A stretch of DNA of 31,687 bases, from contig JAKOGH010000515.1 in NCBI GenBank assembly GCA_024811115.1, forward strand, positions 1 through 31,687, in the 5' to 3' direction. This stretch comes from Terana coerulea (taxonomy: Eukaryota; Basidiomycota; Agaricomycetes; Polyporales; Phanerochaetaceae). A program made the translations under genes and the position numbers. The notes under the pieces are model-generated. The model saw only the letters and a program-made list of their open reading frames with translations. It had not been told where the DNA came from and searched no databases. Shown here piece after piece: positions 19,037 through 28,984 of this stretch. Numbering within the stretch: position 1 is the stretch's first letter; every line of letters begins with the position of its first letter.

Positions 19037-19991
19037 CGTCAGAATATAAGCACCGAGCCGCTGCTATGCACGAGCGCCTATCAGTGCCACAAGGTTTATT
19101 GCCCAATATGGGCATAGGAAATCCAGATAGTGTTGCCATAACTGACTGGAAAGTTGCAAGTCATCAAAGTCAAGTTACACTGCAGTCAAGTTACGTCCAT
19201 TCATTGGCTAATGCGTCAGCTTGACTCAACTTCGACTTGACTTGTAACTCACGACTACATTCCAAATTGGAAGATACTGGTCACCCTTGGCACAAATTGT
19301 GCTTCACAGCCTCCAAATGAAGTGAGATACTCACTGAGCTCATTTGAAATCACTTTCATATATGTGCCGTTCATTATATACCCTTTTACCATTGTGAGAG
19401 CGTGTAATAAGTGAGACTCCAAACATCGACTTTAGGCGCCCACCAAGAGCTTACACGCCAGATCAGCATTATTAGCACCAGACATTGATGGAGAAGCAAT
19501 GGTGCCATCTCCGAGGTTTGCAGTCGAATTTCACGTTCTTGCAGCCATACTATGTAGGTAAAGATACTAGGATATGCTGTGGATAATTCATAAAGCATGC
19601 ACGTACCCCAGAAATACAGGTATGTGGCTCAGAGGCTATGGAATTCACTCTGAAGTCTGTGGGGGACTGACTGAAGTTGCAGTCAAGTTGATTAGGAATG
19701 ACTTGACTTGACTTGACTGTTCCAAAAGGATCAGTCATCAAAAGTTAAGTTACAGTCAATTCAATTCAAGTTACGGCAACACTAAATCCAAAGTACAACC
19801 TTGAGTATTCCATGGACTAGAGTAGTGTCTCCTGACCACTCACTATATGCCACATGCATAGATCACTTAGAATAGCTAGACCTGAGTATTATACCAGGAG
19901 CCTTAGTAGTTCCAGGGGTCCTAGAATACTTGTATATATACTAAGCTGAATATGCTGAATAAACCTCAGTTTAATTATTTCCATTGTCTTA
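19037..19991 (+). repeat. Copia 5' LTR, interrupted by a MITE
   Basis: It begins CGTCAGAATATAAGC, where the 3' LTR has TGTCAG, so the terminal T has changed. The LTR resumes after the MITE at about 19785 and ends near 19991 (GTCTTA against CTCTCA in the 3' LTR). TATATATAC at about 19934 and GAATAAACC at about 19957 look like the TATA box and the poly(A) signal. GGTTATGAGC directly after it is the candidate primer-binding site. Confidence 0.85.
19128..19784. mobile_element. hAT-like MITE with AGTCAAGTT-iterated termini, inside the LTR
   Basis: It begins TAGTGTTGCCATAACT and ends AGTTACGGCAACACTA. Its flanks AATCCAGA (19120-19127) and AATCCAAA (19785-19792) differ at one position, and the uninterrupted 3' LTR has the single site ATCCAGAG. 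The terminal decamer TAGTGTTGCC is the same as in the 9515 and 17190 elements, but the iterated subterminal motif is AGTCAAG/CTTGACT. It therefore belongs to a different family that may use the same transposase. No ORF is credible. Confidence 0.9.
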
Positions 19992-21530
19992 GGTTATGAG
20001 CTCCGAGCTCTACATCTCTACATTATTGTCTCTGTCACTCTTCTGATTACCTTTGCTATATCCCTACACCTTTGGTTCTGAACTCTGTTGTACCAAACAA
20101 TTTATACATTCAGGATTAACGAGTGAGTCTCGTTGATTCTGCGTGGCAGAGAATTGTCTTTTGACAATATTCCTCTGTAACCCGTAGTGTCAAGTTCACT
20201 CAATCCTACTCTTGTTTACAAGCCGTTGCAAGAGTAACTTGACTGCTTCCTTGCTAAGAAGCGTGACTTGAACCACATTACTTTCAAAGGCCCCAAGCCT
20301 CCTGGCCAACTCTTTCGTTTCACCTGTGCTAAGCTCCCTACAGACGCTGAGATCACTGGTCAGCTCGACTGAGTCTGCAACTAGTATCGGGCACGAGAGA
20401 AGAAAGCCGAACACGCTTGCATCTTAGCCACTCCCGCTAAAGCCTACTTTTGCTGAGAGGCTCTCAGACATTCCTGCACCCACTTTTACTCTCATCGCAC
20501 CCAAGCCAGTGCTTCTCAACTTCGAGAAGTTAACCGCATCTGACTTCATTCAGGTCTTCGACCCGAAGTTTAGCACTACGCTCAAGTGCTTGGATATCTT
20601 CGAGACCTTCACATAAAAGAAATCCATCAACTACGCAATGATAGGAAACCTACAAGGGCTAATTTATTAGCTCACCCACCTCCACTGCTCGTTGAAGGAC
20701 ACCAGGAAGGATAGAACAAGGGAGGAATTCCAGGCGTGGAATTAAGGTTTGAAAGCTATTAGAGAGATCTCCTTTAAGGGCCTGTGTAAGAACTAGGCTT
20801 ATATTATCAAAGCGCTCAGTGCGGTTTACAAGGGGAACTACTTTGAGAAGCTGTAGAATTATGAGAATTAAATTTGCACTACCTATAATAAATATTTTGT
20901 AAACATCTGAAGTGTTTATTGTTTCGTTTGGAATTCGCATATGTCATTCTCCAACTTCTACCTGCTCAATCGGCAATTACGGCTTGCTGATCGAAAATGG
21001 TTCGCTTAATAAGTGCCCACCACGACAGAGGAACTTTCAAAAACCGTCACCCAATTCTGGGAACGGTTGAACATACGAAGTGCTTAACCCGAGTGCAACT
21101 GGTTTAGAAACTCAGGCATACTAGCCAAAAGTTTTCTCACACCAGTCAAGCATGCGTTAGAGAGATTCTTCACTCCTGAAGGATTTTGTTACAACAAATA
21201 CATTCACGCATTGTCCTCACACGACTTCACACTATGACTCGAAGACAATGAGGGAATCGATTACACTTCTTTTTCCTCGTGAATACGACAATTTAGAACC
21301 ATACACTATCAAGGTTAACAACGATATCTATCACCAACCCGAACTACCAATATCCAGGTTACTAGATTTGAATCTCTCGTCTCTTGAGATCACATGGCAA
21401 GCCACACTCGACAAGTTTATCTCGGACTGTCGTTTACTCATCCCATTCATCAACATAGTTTAAATGGCCCAATTCTTTTTGAAGCCCAATATAATTCATT
21501 TGATCACCTATACTAGTTACAAGCTACTGC
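19992..21530 (+). pseudogene. Copia 5' internal region (gag/protease position), decayed
   Basis: A reading near 20505-20900 looks like former coding sequence, with peptides such as LLNFEKLTASDFIQVFDPKF and LKAIREISFKGLCKN. In-frame TAG/TAA codons sit where CAG/CAA would keep it open. Another piece at 20200-20440 (KPPGQLFRFTCAKLPTDAEI) is equally broken. I cannot identify a gag zinc knuckle or a protease motif. By position this should be gag-protease, but part could be a foreign insertion. Confidence 0.5.
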
Positions 21531-21531
21531 G

Positions 21532-24500
21532 TTGATGCACAAAGAATTTGTTAAGGCTAATACAGCTCCTGAAGTTGTGCCGCCCACTATTTCTGCAATG
21601 TCAACATCAACTTCTACTGATTACAATCTCTGGCACCGCCGCTTTGGACATGCCGGGAAGTCTTCTGTCGAGAAACTTCCTGGGAATGTTAAAGGAGTAC
21701 TAGATCACATCAAGGCACTGGCAAAAGAAACACCATGTGATAAGTGTGAATTTGGCAAGTCCAAGCTACGCCTTTTCCTGCTTCCAAGTTGTAAACATCA
21801 AATCTGTTAGATCTCATTCACATGGATCTAGTTGAATATCCAGCCAATTCCATTGATAGTTACCGCTACATGCTGACTACATTGGATGATTACTCTAGCT
21901 TTGGGCTTTGCTGGTTTTTAAGCAAAAGTCCCAAACCCTCACTGCTTTCAAAACTATGTTGCTTGGGCAGAAAATCAACTCAATTGGAAGGTTAAAGCAA
22001 TCCATCCTGATCAAGGGGAGGAGTTTCTAAGTCAGGAATTCAATGACTATTTGTCAGAACGAGGAATTGAGTGTGAACTCTCAGTTGCGAAGACACTACA
22101 GCAGAATGGTAGAGCGAAGTGCTGGCAGCAGACCATTACCAATAAAGCCAAAGCTATGTGTCATCATGTAGGGCTATCATCAGGCTTTTGGAAACTAGCT
22201 GTCGAGACTGCCATGCACATCTATAACTGGCAATCGCTTAGAAGGCACCAGTGGAAGGTGCCAATCACAGTTTGGGATGGTACAATTCCGGAAGTACTGT
22301 ACTTTAGAGTTTTTGGCTGCAAAGCCTACATCCACATCCACAAGAATGCGAGGGTCAACAAGCTTTAGGTGAAAGCTAAGGTTATAATCTTCGTCAGATA
22401 TGAAATCGGAACAAAGAGTTACTAATTTTGAAATCCATCTACCAGCTCCATTGTTGTTGCACGTAACATCACCTTCGATGAGACTTCCTTTCCTAGGCGA
22501 GAGACTGGTGATTGTGCACTGGAATCTGCACCAGCCAAATTACCTGCTCAAACTGAGCCGAGCCTAGATTCAGATTCTAATCTAGAGCGATACTTCCCTG
22601 AAAATAGTAGTGATTTGATTCCACACAATTAGATCCCTCCATACAATCCCTTAGATCTGCCATATGATCCACTGGCGCCTGACATGCATTGCGATGGTTA
22701 TAATGAGGATATCTACTAAGACCCAACACTGGTACCACTGACATTCCAATATCCAAACTTTGATGAACCTGGCTTTATTATGGGTCCTCCACCTCCAACG
22801 CCTAGACCATGTAGTCCTAGCCCAATGAACCCAAGGCAAAGATGCAATCCTTACCATGGTCTCACATTTCAACTTGTTCTGAGAGCTCTGAGACTTCAGA
22901 GGCAAAACACTAGACAGCGGCGTCAACTGAATAACTCTTATGGTGACGTGCCTCTGACGGAAGCCTACAAGAAGCAGGAGTGTGCCCGTGCATATGACAA
23001 GTATGCTCAAGACAAAGCGGAACAAGAGCGGGCCGAGTGGTGTGAATGGCGAGACACTCCGAAGGAAACTTCTCCAGGAGAAGACTCAGATGAAGAGCCC
23101 AATGAATCTCAGATCCAGCTGGATCAAGAGATCATTAATTCGATGAGATGGTTTAATATCAATCTCAGTCACGCAGCATCCTTCGACCCCCTGACCTATT
23201 GCGAGGCTATGAACCAGCCCGATGCGAAGCAGTGGGAGCTTGCAATGGAGGAAGAGATTAAATCTCAGATGAAGAACAAAATGTGGATCCTAGTCATCAG
23301 ACCTGCGAATTGGAGAGTTGTGAAATGCAAGTGGGTCTTTGGACGGAAACCCAACAGCCGCTACAAGGCATGCTTAGTTGCGAAAGGGTTTACCCAGATA
23401 GAGAGAATTGATTTTCGGAAAACCTTCTCTCCCATTGCTCGATACAAAGCAATACGGTTTTTGCTAGCACACTGTGCACTCAACAATTGGGAACTTGAGG
23501 TGATGGATATTAAAACGGCCTTTCTTTATAGTGTGCTCAACGAGGAGATTTATATAGAACAACCAGAAGGGTTTGTGAAGAAGGGGCAAGAGAACCAGGT
23601 GTGCTGTTTAAAGAAAGCAATTTACAGGCTGAAACAAGCCTCGCTGCACTTGGAATGAGAAGCTACATGTAACACTTCTTAAACAAAGCTACAAGCGCAC
23701 ACGCTCTGATGCGGGTGTTTACGTTTATAAACACAATTAATCAGAAGTGATCCTCATCATCTATGTCGGTGATCTTCTGCACATGGGTCCTAGTTTAAAG
23801 AACATCAAGATGATGAAGACTTTACTCACTAAGAAATTCCAAATGCGAGACATAGGACCCACTACCTCGTTTCTGGGGACGTAAATCACCTGTGAGTGGT
23901 TGAAGAAGCTCTTGACAATCGATCAACAAGCTTATACTGAAGGGATTCTTTCACATTTCCAAATGGAGAACTCAAAGCTACACGGGACACCACTTCCAGA
24001 AGGCATTCATCTTAAAAGGGCCAAGCCCAGCTTTACAGCTAAGGCCAGTCAGCGGAAATTCTACCAGCAAATGATTGGTAGTCTTATCTACCCCATGATT
24101 GGAACACAACCTGACATTGCATAGGCAGTCTCACGCCTATCCCAGTACATGTAGGAGCTGACTGAACAATACATCATAGCGGCTAAACACATTTTCCACT
24201 ATCTCCAAACTACTGTTGCTTGAAGATCCAATACCAAGGTGCTGGTCTATCAGGCTTGATCGAATATTCAAATGCAGACTGGGGCAAGAATTGGGATAAC
24301 CGGCGATCAACTACTGGTTTTGTATTTCTCATGGCTGATGGAGCTGTGGCCTGGACTTCACAAATGCAGAAGACCGTGGCATGTTCCTCAACAGAAGCCG
24401 AGTATATGGCGCTTTCAGAAGCTTGCTCCAAGATTGCCTAGCTGATGTCACTTCAACAGGAGATTAGATATAGACCATCCACTCCTGTCCCCCTGGTTTC

Positions 24501-24725
24501 TGATAATCAGGAAGGTATATTTTGGCTATCAATCCCGCACATGACAGAAGACTCAAGTATGTTGACATTCATTATCATTTCATTTGGGAGTATTATAAGT
24601 CCAAACAGGTCAAGATCGTCTACATCACTATGAATAACATGATTGCAGACATTTTCATTAAACCTCTCGGTCATATGAAGTTTGAGTACTTCAGAACTCT
24701 GCTCGGTATCACTATCAAAGTCTAA
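21532..24725 (+). pseudogene. Copia pol: integrase, reverse transcriptase, RNase H
   Basis: The GAG-pre-integrase region has LWHRRFGHAGKSS and CDKCEFGKS (21620-21770). The integrase core runs from DLIHMDLVEYP (about 21815) through HPDQGEEF to NGRAKCWQQTI (about 22105). Here a Lys stands where the family has the catalytic Glu of NGxAER. RT spans about 23160-24125, with WVFGRKPN, KTFSPIARYKAIR, MDIKTAFLYS and YVGDLL, where Gly (23768-23770) replaces the first Asp of YVDD. RNase H has YSNADWGKNWDNRRSTTGF and SSTEAEYMALSEA (24250-24440). Stops at 22366, 22429, 22630 and 22717 each need only a C-to-T or G-to-A change. Frameshifts occur near 21780, 23656, 24220 and 24470. It cannot encode active enzymes. 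Confidence 0.92.
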
Positions 24726-24747
24726 GCAGTGACTTGCTGAGTGGAAG

Positions 24748-25037
24748 TGTCAGAATATAAGCGCCTAGCCGCTGCTATGCACGAGTGCCTATTAGCGCCA
24801 CAAGGACTATTGTGCAATATGGACATAGGAGATCCAGAGTACAACCTCAGGTATTCCATGGACTAGAGTAGTGTTTCCTGACCATTTACCATATGCCATA
24901 TGCGTAGATCACTTAGAATAGCTAAACCTGAGTATTGCACCAGAAGTCTTAGTAGTTCCAGGAGTCCTAGAATACTTGTATATATACCAAGCTGAATATG
25001 CTGAATAAACCTCATTTCAATCATTTCCATTCTCTCA
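24748..25037 (+). repeat. Copia 3' LTR
   Basis: This is 290 bp, TGTCAGAATATAAG to TCTCTCA, following the purine-rich GAGTGGAAG at 24739-24747, the likely polypurine tract. It differs from the 5' LTR by roughly one base in ten over the first 85 bp, so the insertion is old or hypermutated. It carries the same TATATATAC and GAATAAACC signals. Confidence 0.9.
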
Positions 25038-25042
25038 TAGTT

Positions 25043-26236
25043 GCTCTGCGTTTGGCCAACTGGTTGTATTCATGAAGTTCAGTGTGTAGAGACTACACCC
25101 AAAAAGAGCTTTGAGCCCCTAAGTCTATATACAATTATTGAATGTCGGTTACACATGTATATGCAGATAAACAACATCCACTGTTTGCAGTGTCATAGAT
25201 TGTGATGTGCAGTGGGCTTTAGCGTCATCAATGAGAATACATCAGCAGGCTGTCATTATTAGGCAGAAGCAGCAGGCTGCTATTGTCAATGTGGTTGGTA
25301 ACCAGGGTCCTGGGAAAGCTAAAAGCAAGACTACAAATAAAGCGCACATGTAAGTGACAAATCTTGCCTTGTCGTAGCATTAAAGAACATACTCACTTGA
25401 AAGTTGAACAGAAGGCAGGCGTCATTGCCTTGATCTTAACATTCTGATTCTATGAATAGATCATTAATTGTAGGTGTAGACACATATTCCCCGGTTTCTA
25501 TCAGTACAAAGAGACGAAAGATAGCTCCTAGCAGCACAGCGTAGCAAAAGGTAGCCAAAGATGTTTGCATAAGAACCACTGGCGCTGTAAAAGCAATTCA
25601 GCTTGCAAAGAGCGAGCGAGATCGGCAGTTATGAATAACAGTGACTGGCATTGTAGGTATATGTGAATGGCAAAAGAAATGCAGAGGACAAACATACAGG
25701 ATGTACAACAACAAAGGAGGATGTCTAATATGGAATTATAGCAATTGTGTTTATACAATGCCAGATTACTCATCATCACCAATGGCATGCAGCCCGGTGT
25801 CAGCTTCAGCAGTAGGTGTTGCAGAGACAAGCTCAATGCATGACCAGAGCAGATTAATTGGAGCGGATGAAGAGTAGATGATAGAATACATACAAGGAGA
25901 TCGACAAAGGCCAACTCCAGGTAGACCTCACAGAACGAGCAGGCTAGTGTCAATACTTGTCCTTAATGACTAAGTTAGCATTGCTACTATGTACAGTGTA
26001 GAGAATACATACCTTGTCCCCAATGACCAAGAGGTCGAGATGAGGGACAAGGCAAGAGAGTCCAAAATGCTAAGTACCCGAGAACGTGAGAAGAATCGAG
26101 CTGCATTTGGGCGCTAAGCGCCGGGATCATCGGAATGAAGTCCAGAGGCTCTGGGGCTGCTACCAGGCCATGTATCTGTGCTAAACAAATGCGAGAAAAT
26201 GAAAAATAATACTACATATGCATGTCCATCTGTGAC
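25043..26236. other. Region including the presumed 3' LTR of Gypsy element A
   Basis: On the minus strand the sequence from 26237 downward should be LTR, since it starts TGTCACAGATGG after a polypurine tract. I cannot place its far end. Two imperfect copies of CTTGTCCYYAATGACYAAG sit at about 25957 and 26013. A plus-strand stretch near 25230-25350 (RIHQQAVIIRQKQQAAIVN) ends at a GTAAGTG donor and could be a stray exon, but I do not recognise it. Confidence 0.4.
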
Positions 26237-26237
26237 A

Positions 26238-28447
26238 TTACCCCTCTGCTAAAGTCCATCGTCTGAGTGCCTCAAATCTCCTCTCCTCCCATTCAAATTC
26301 TGGTAATCCGATGTTGGTGAAGTTTTCTAACGGTTGCCACAGCAGAGTTGCAAACATAGCGGCATTGATGCATCGAGCTGTGTTGGGATGTGACTTATGA
26401 AATGTTTCGATGGCTTTTGGAGTGTTCTCAAGGTTCTTTGCCGGTTTTCAGGAGTTTAAACCAGAGCTGTAGCCGTTTCATTTGACTAGGTATTGAAATT
26501 GCCAGCAGAAGATTCTGCTGCCCAGAATTTCCTCCACCTTGTACTCTTCCTCTTCCCCAACTGTAGCTGGGGCTGGGAGCGGTGGTAAGACTCCATCGAC
26601 TTCGTTACCCTTCTAAGGTGAGAGCCTGTTGATGTGGAATACATTGTGGATTTTCAGCACTGTTGGTAATTCGAGCTTGTAGTCCCAATCACCTACTCTT
26701 TCCAGGATCTCATAGGGTCCCAGCTGCCTAGGTCCCAGCTTGCAAGAGGCTTGATGCACCTGCACATTGTGGCTGTCCAACCAGACTTTATCTCCAACGT
26801 CGAACTCTTTAGGCGGAGGAGCACCAGCAGACATCTCCTTTATTGTAGTTTGAAGAGCTGCCTCTGCATCCTTACATGTCTGGGCCAGTTGTTCTGCTTG
26901 AGAGTCTGCTATTGGTACGTTGCTGTGTCTTTCTGCTGAGATTGTGAAGTCTGGTTAGTAGCTATACAGCACTTTGAACGGCAATCAGCAATGAGCTGAG
27001 TGTACTCTGGAGTTGAGCACAAACTTAGCAACTAGTATGAGCTAAGCCCAGTCATCTTGTCGCTGTGAGGTGAATAGCCAGAGGTACTGCTCGATCTCCT
27101 GGTTGGTGCGCTTTGTCTGCCTGTTTGCCTGAGGGTGATAAGCTGTAGTAAGCTGGCTGTTAATCCCTAGCCTCTTGTACAGTGCTGTGATGACCTTGGC
27201 TGCAAATTGTGGTCCTTAGTCTGATATGATCCTCTGTGGTAGTCCGTGAAGTCTGAAGAGCTCTTGTTCCAAGAGCGATGCAATTCCCTCTGCCATTATT
27301 AAATCATTTGGTGAGCACAAAGTGTCTCTGCTTGGTGTACAGGTCAACAATCATCAAGATGGCATTGTAGAGCTGTCCATCTAAGTCCTTTGACAGGGGA
27401 GTCCAGTTACCAAGTCTGCTCCTATGGGTACATGTATCTAGTCCGCAGACCATCATATTCATGTGTACCTGAGAGCTGATCCTAACACAGTATGTTACGG
27501 TTAGCATGTACTCAGGTGTCCCAGGCTGCAGATGCGGTAGCCCATGCCCATCACTAGTGATCCTGAGGATCAGCTCACGCACCCTGATCCTGGGGAGATT
27601 TGCCATGGTCTTTTTGGGACTGCGATTGCCGGTCAACTTGTGAGCAGAACGCAGGCTTGAATCGCTGGCATTGCTCGCATCTTTTCACATACTGGTTGAC
27701 GAAGGTTCGCATTAGAGGCCACTAGTAGTGCCGGCTAACCAGTTTGTAAGTCCTGTCTCATCCTTCCATCGTGACATTCCACTAAGATCCTCCTCTTTAT
27801 CTCCAGGTTGTCTGGCATGTAGAGCTTCCTCAGTAATACACCAAACCATCCATCTGTTTCCATTCCTTTGTTCTATTGAGTAATCATTGCACCCCGTCTT
27901 CTTTAATCTCTTCAGTGCCTCTACCACCATTGCTTCTCTTTGTCCTGCCTTCCTAATGTCTCCCTCTACTAAGTTCCCTTCTATTACAACTCCTTCTGTT
28001 GTACCTAGTATAACGGCGGCATTAATGGTCTGTGGGTGCCTTGGGACTAACACTACTTGTTCTCGGTTGTTTTCGGCATCTGGGACTTCTGATGAAGTGC
28101 TATGCATCATAGCGTCTGATTTTCCTTGTGACTTGACTAGGCGGTGTATTATCTCCATGTGAAATCGCAATAACCAGAGGGCCATCTGGCTTGTCGGCGG
28201 GTTGGATTCTGGGCTTTTGTCAAGTGCTCAAGGGTTTTGTAATATGAATAGACAGTAACCTTGGGAAGTCCTTCTAGGTAATGCCACCACTCCCTAGAGC
28301 TCTGACAATTGCCAAGAGTTCTTTGTCATAGATTTCGTAGTTGCGCTCTGCTGGTAACATTGTCTCCAAATGAAATGTGACTGGATGCATGAGGTTGTTG
28401 TCTCCCGCTAGGATAGGACTCCTTATCACAAAACTATAATACTCACC
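26238..28447 (-). pseudogene. Gypsy element A (chromovirus): RNase H, integrase, chromodomain
   Basis: Read on the minus strand, the remnant starts inside RNase H (LMHPVTFHLETMLPAERNYE, about 28390, then YDKELLAIVRAL). It continues through RRQARWPS/ALWLLRFHMEIIHRL (about 28185) to VNQYVKRCEQCQRFKP, the CxxC half of the integrase zinc finger (about 27680). Integrase core pieces follow: NAILMIVDLYTKQRHFV, GLPQRIISD-stop-GPQFAA and TNQEIEQYLW. Then come the C-terminal KEFDVGDKVWLDSHN...GPYEILERVGDWDYKLELP...NVFHINRLSP (26613-26810) and a chromodomain, YKVEEILGS...FQYLVK-stop-NGYSS (about 26470-26560). The stop in the chromodomain replaces the usual Trp. A polypurine tract GCAGAGGGGTAA ends at 26238. 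The 5' half is missing because element B interrupts it. Confidence 0.88.
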
Positions 28448-28984
28448 TGCTAGGATGACTTGAAAGAAGCAGGGAAAGCAGAGGGACTTGAGTAGAGCTA
28501 GTAGAGTGAATATGGATCAATGATATTGTTGAGTCTGAGAGTTTAGCCCACAGACCAGCCTTCTTATATATGTGTAGAGAAACCCCAGACACTATCTAAG
28601 ACCTCCAATACCATATGCTGACTGATACAGTCAGGTGATGTCTGACTAAGGCTTCAGAGCATACCACTGCTCTAACTCCCTTATCAGATCTGACCTAGCT
28701 ATCATGCTAACATCAACACTATCTAGATGTCCTAATCTAGCTCCTGTACACTACCAGTCTATGATGTCACACTGACATCATACTAAGGTCATAGTCCAGA
28801 ACAGTTCCAGACCTGAGTCCTGGATGCTACGTCTATATAAGGCATATCCCTAATGTCCATGCAACAAGCATATGGCAAACTGATCTAGCATTTTGTAACA
28901 CTGTGTGACGACTTGGTGACATGTCCCATGACTTGATGGTACATGCTAAGCGCTGTGGACTAGTGCTGAGGGAAATTTATAACA
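28448..28984 (-). repeat. 3' LTR of Gypsy element B
   Basis: On the minus strand it starts TGTTATAAATTTCCC at 28984, right after the polypurine tract GAGAAGGGCGTAA. It ends about 28448 with CATCCTAGCA, giving TG...CA termini and 537 bp. ATATATAAGAAGGC (about 28562-28575) is a good TATA box. The far end abuts the RNase H coding sequence of element A. The exact terminal base at 28448 is inferred, because the other LTR is outside the window. Confidence 0.75.

Larger units (their letters stand above)
19037..25037 (+). mobile_element. Ty1/Copia retrotransposon, full-length but inactive, with nested MITE
   Basis: Both LTRs are present and the whole is flanked by the 5-bp duplication TAGTT (19032-19036 and 25038-25042). 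Internal order is degenerate gag-like sequence, GAG-pre-integrase, integrase, reverse transcriptase, RNase H, which is the Copia order. The pol reading is broken by frameshifts and stops. The 5' LTR holds a 657-bp hAT-like MITE. Without the MITE the element is about 5.3 kb. Confidence 0.93.

Noticed and set aside
20659..20940. Minus-strand ORF inside the Copia 5' internal region
   Set aside because: The plus strand shows protein-like sequence with CAG/CAA to TAG/TAA stops, and the element's orientation is plus.
27887..28162. Plus-strand ORF opposite Gypsy element A
   Set aside because: The minus strand encodes recognisable RNase H to integrase sequence here; the plus ORF has no family resemblance.
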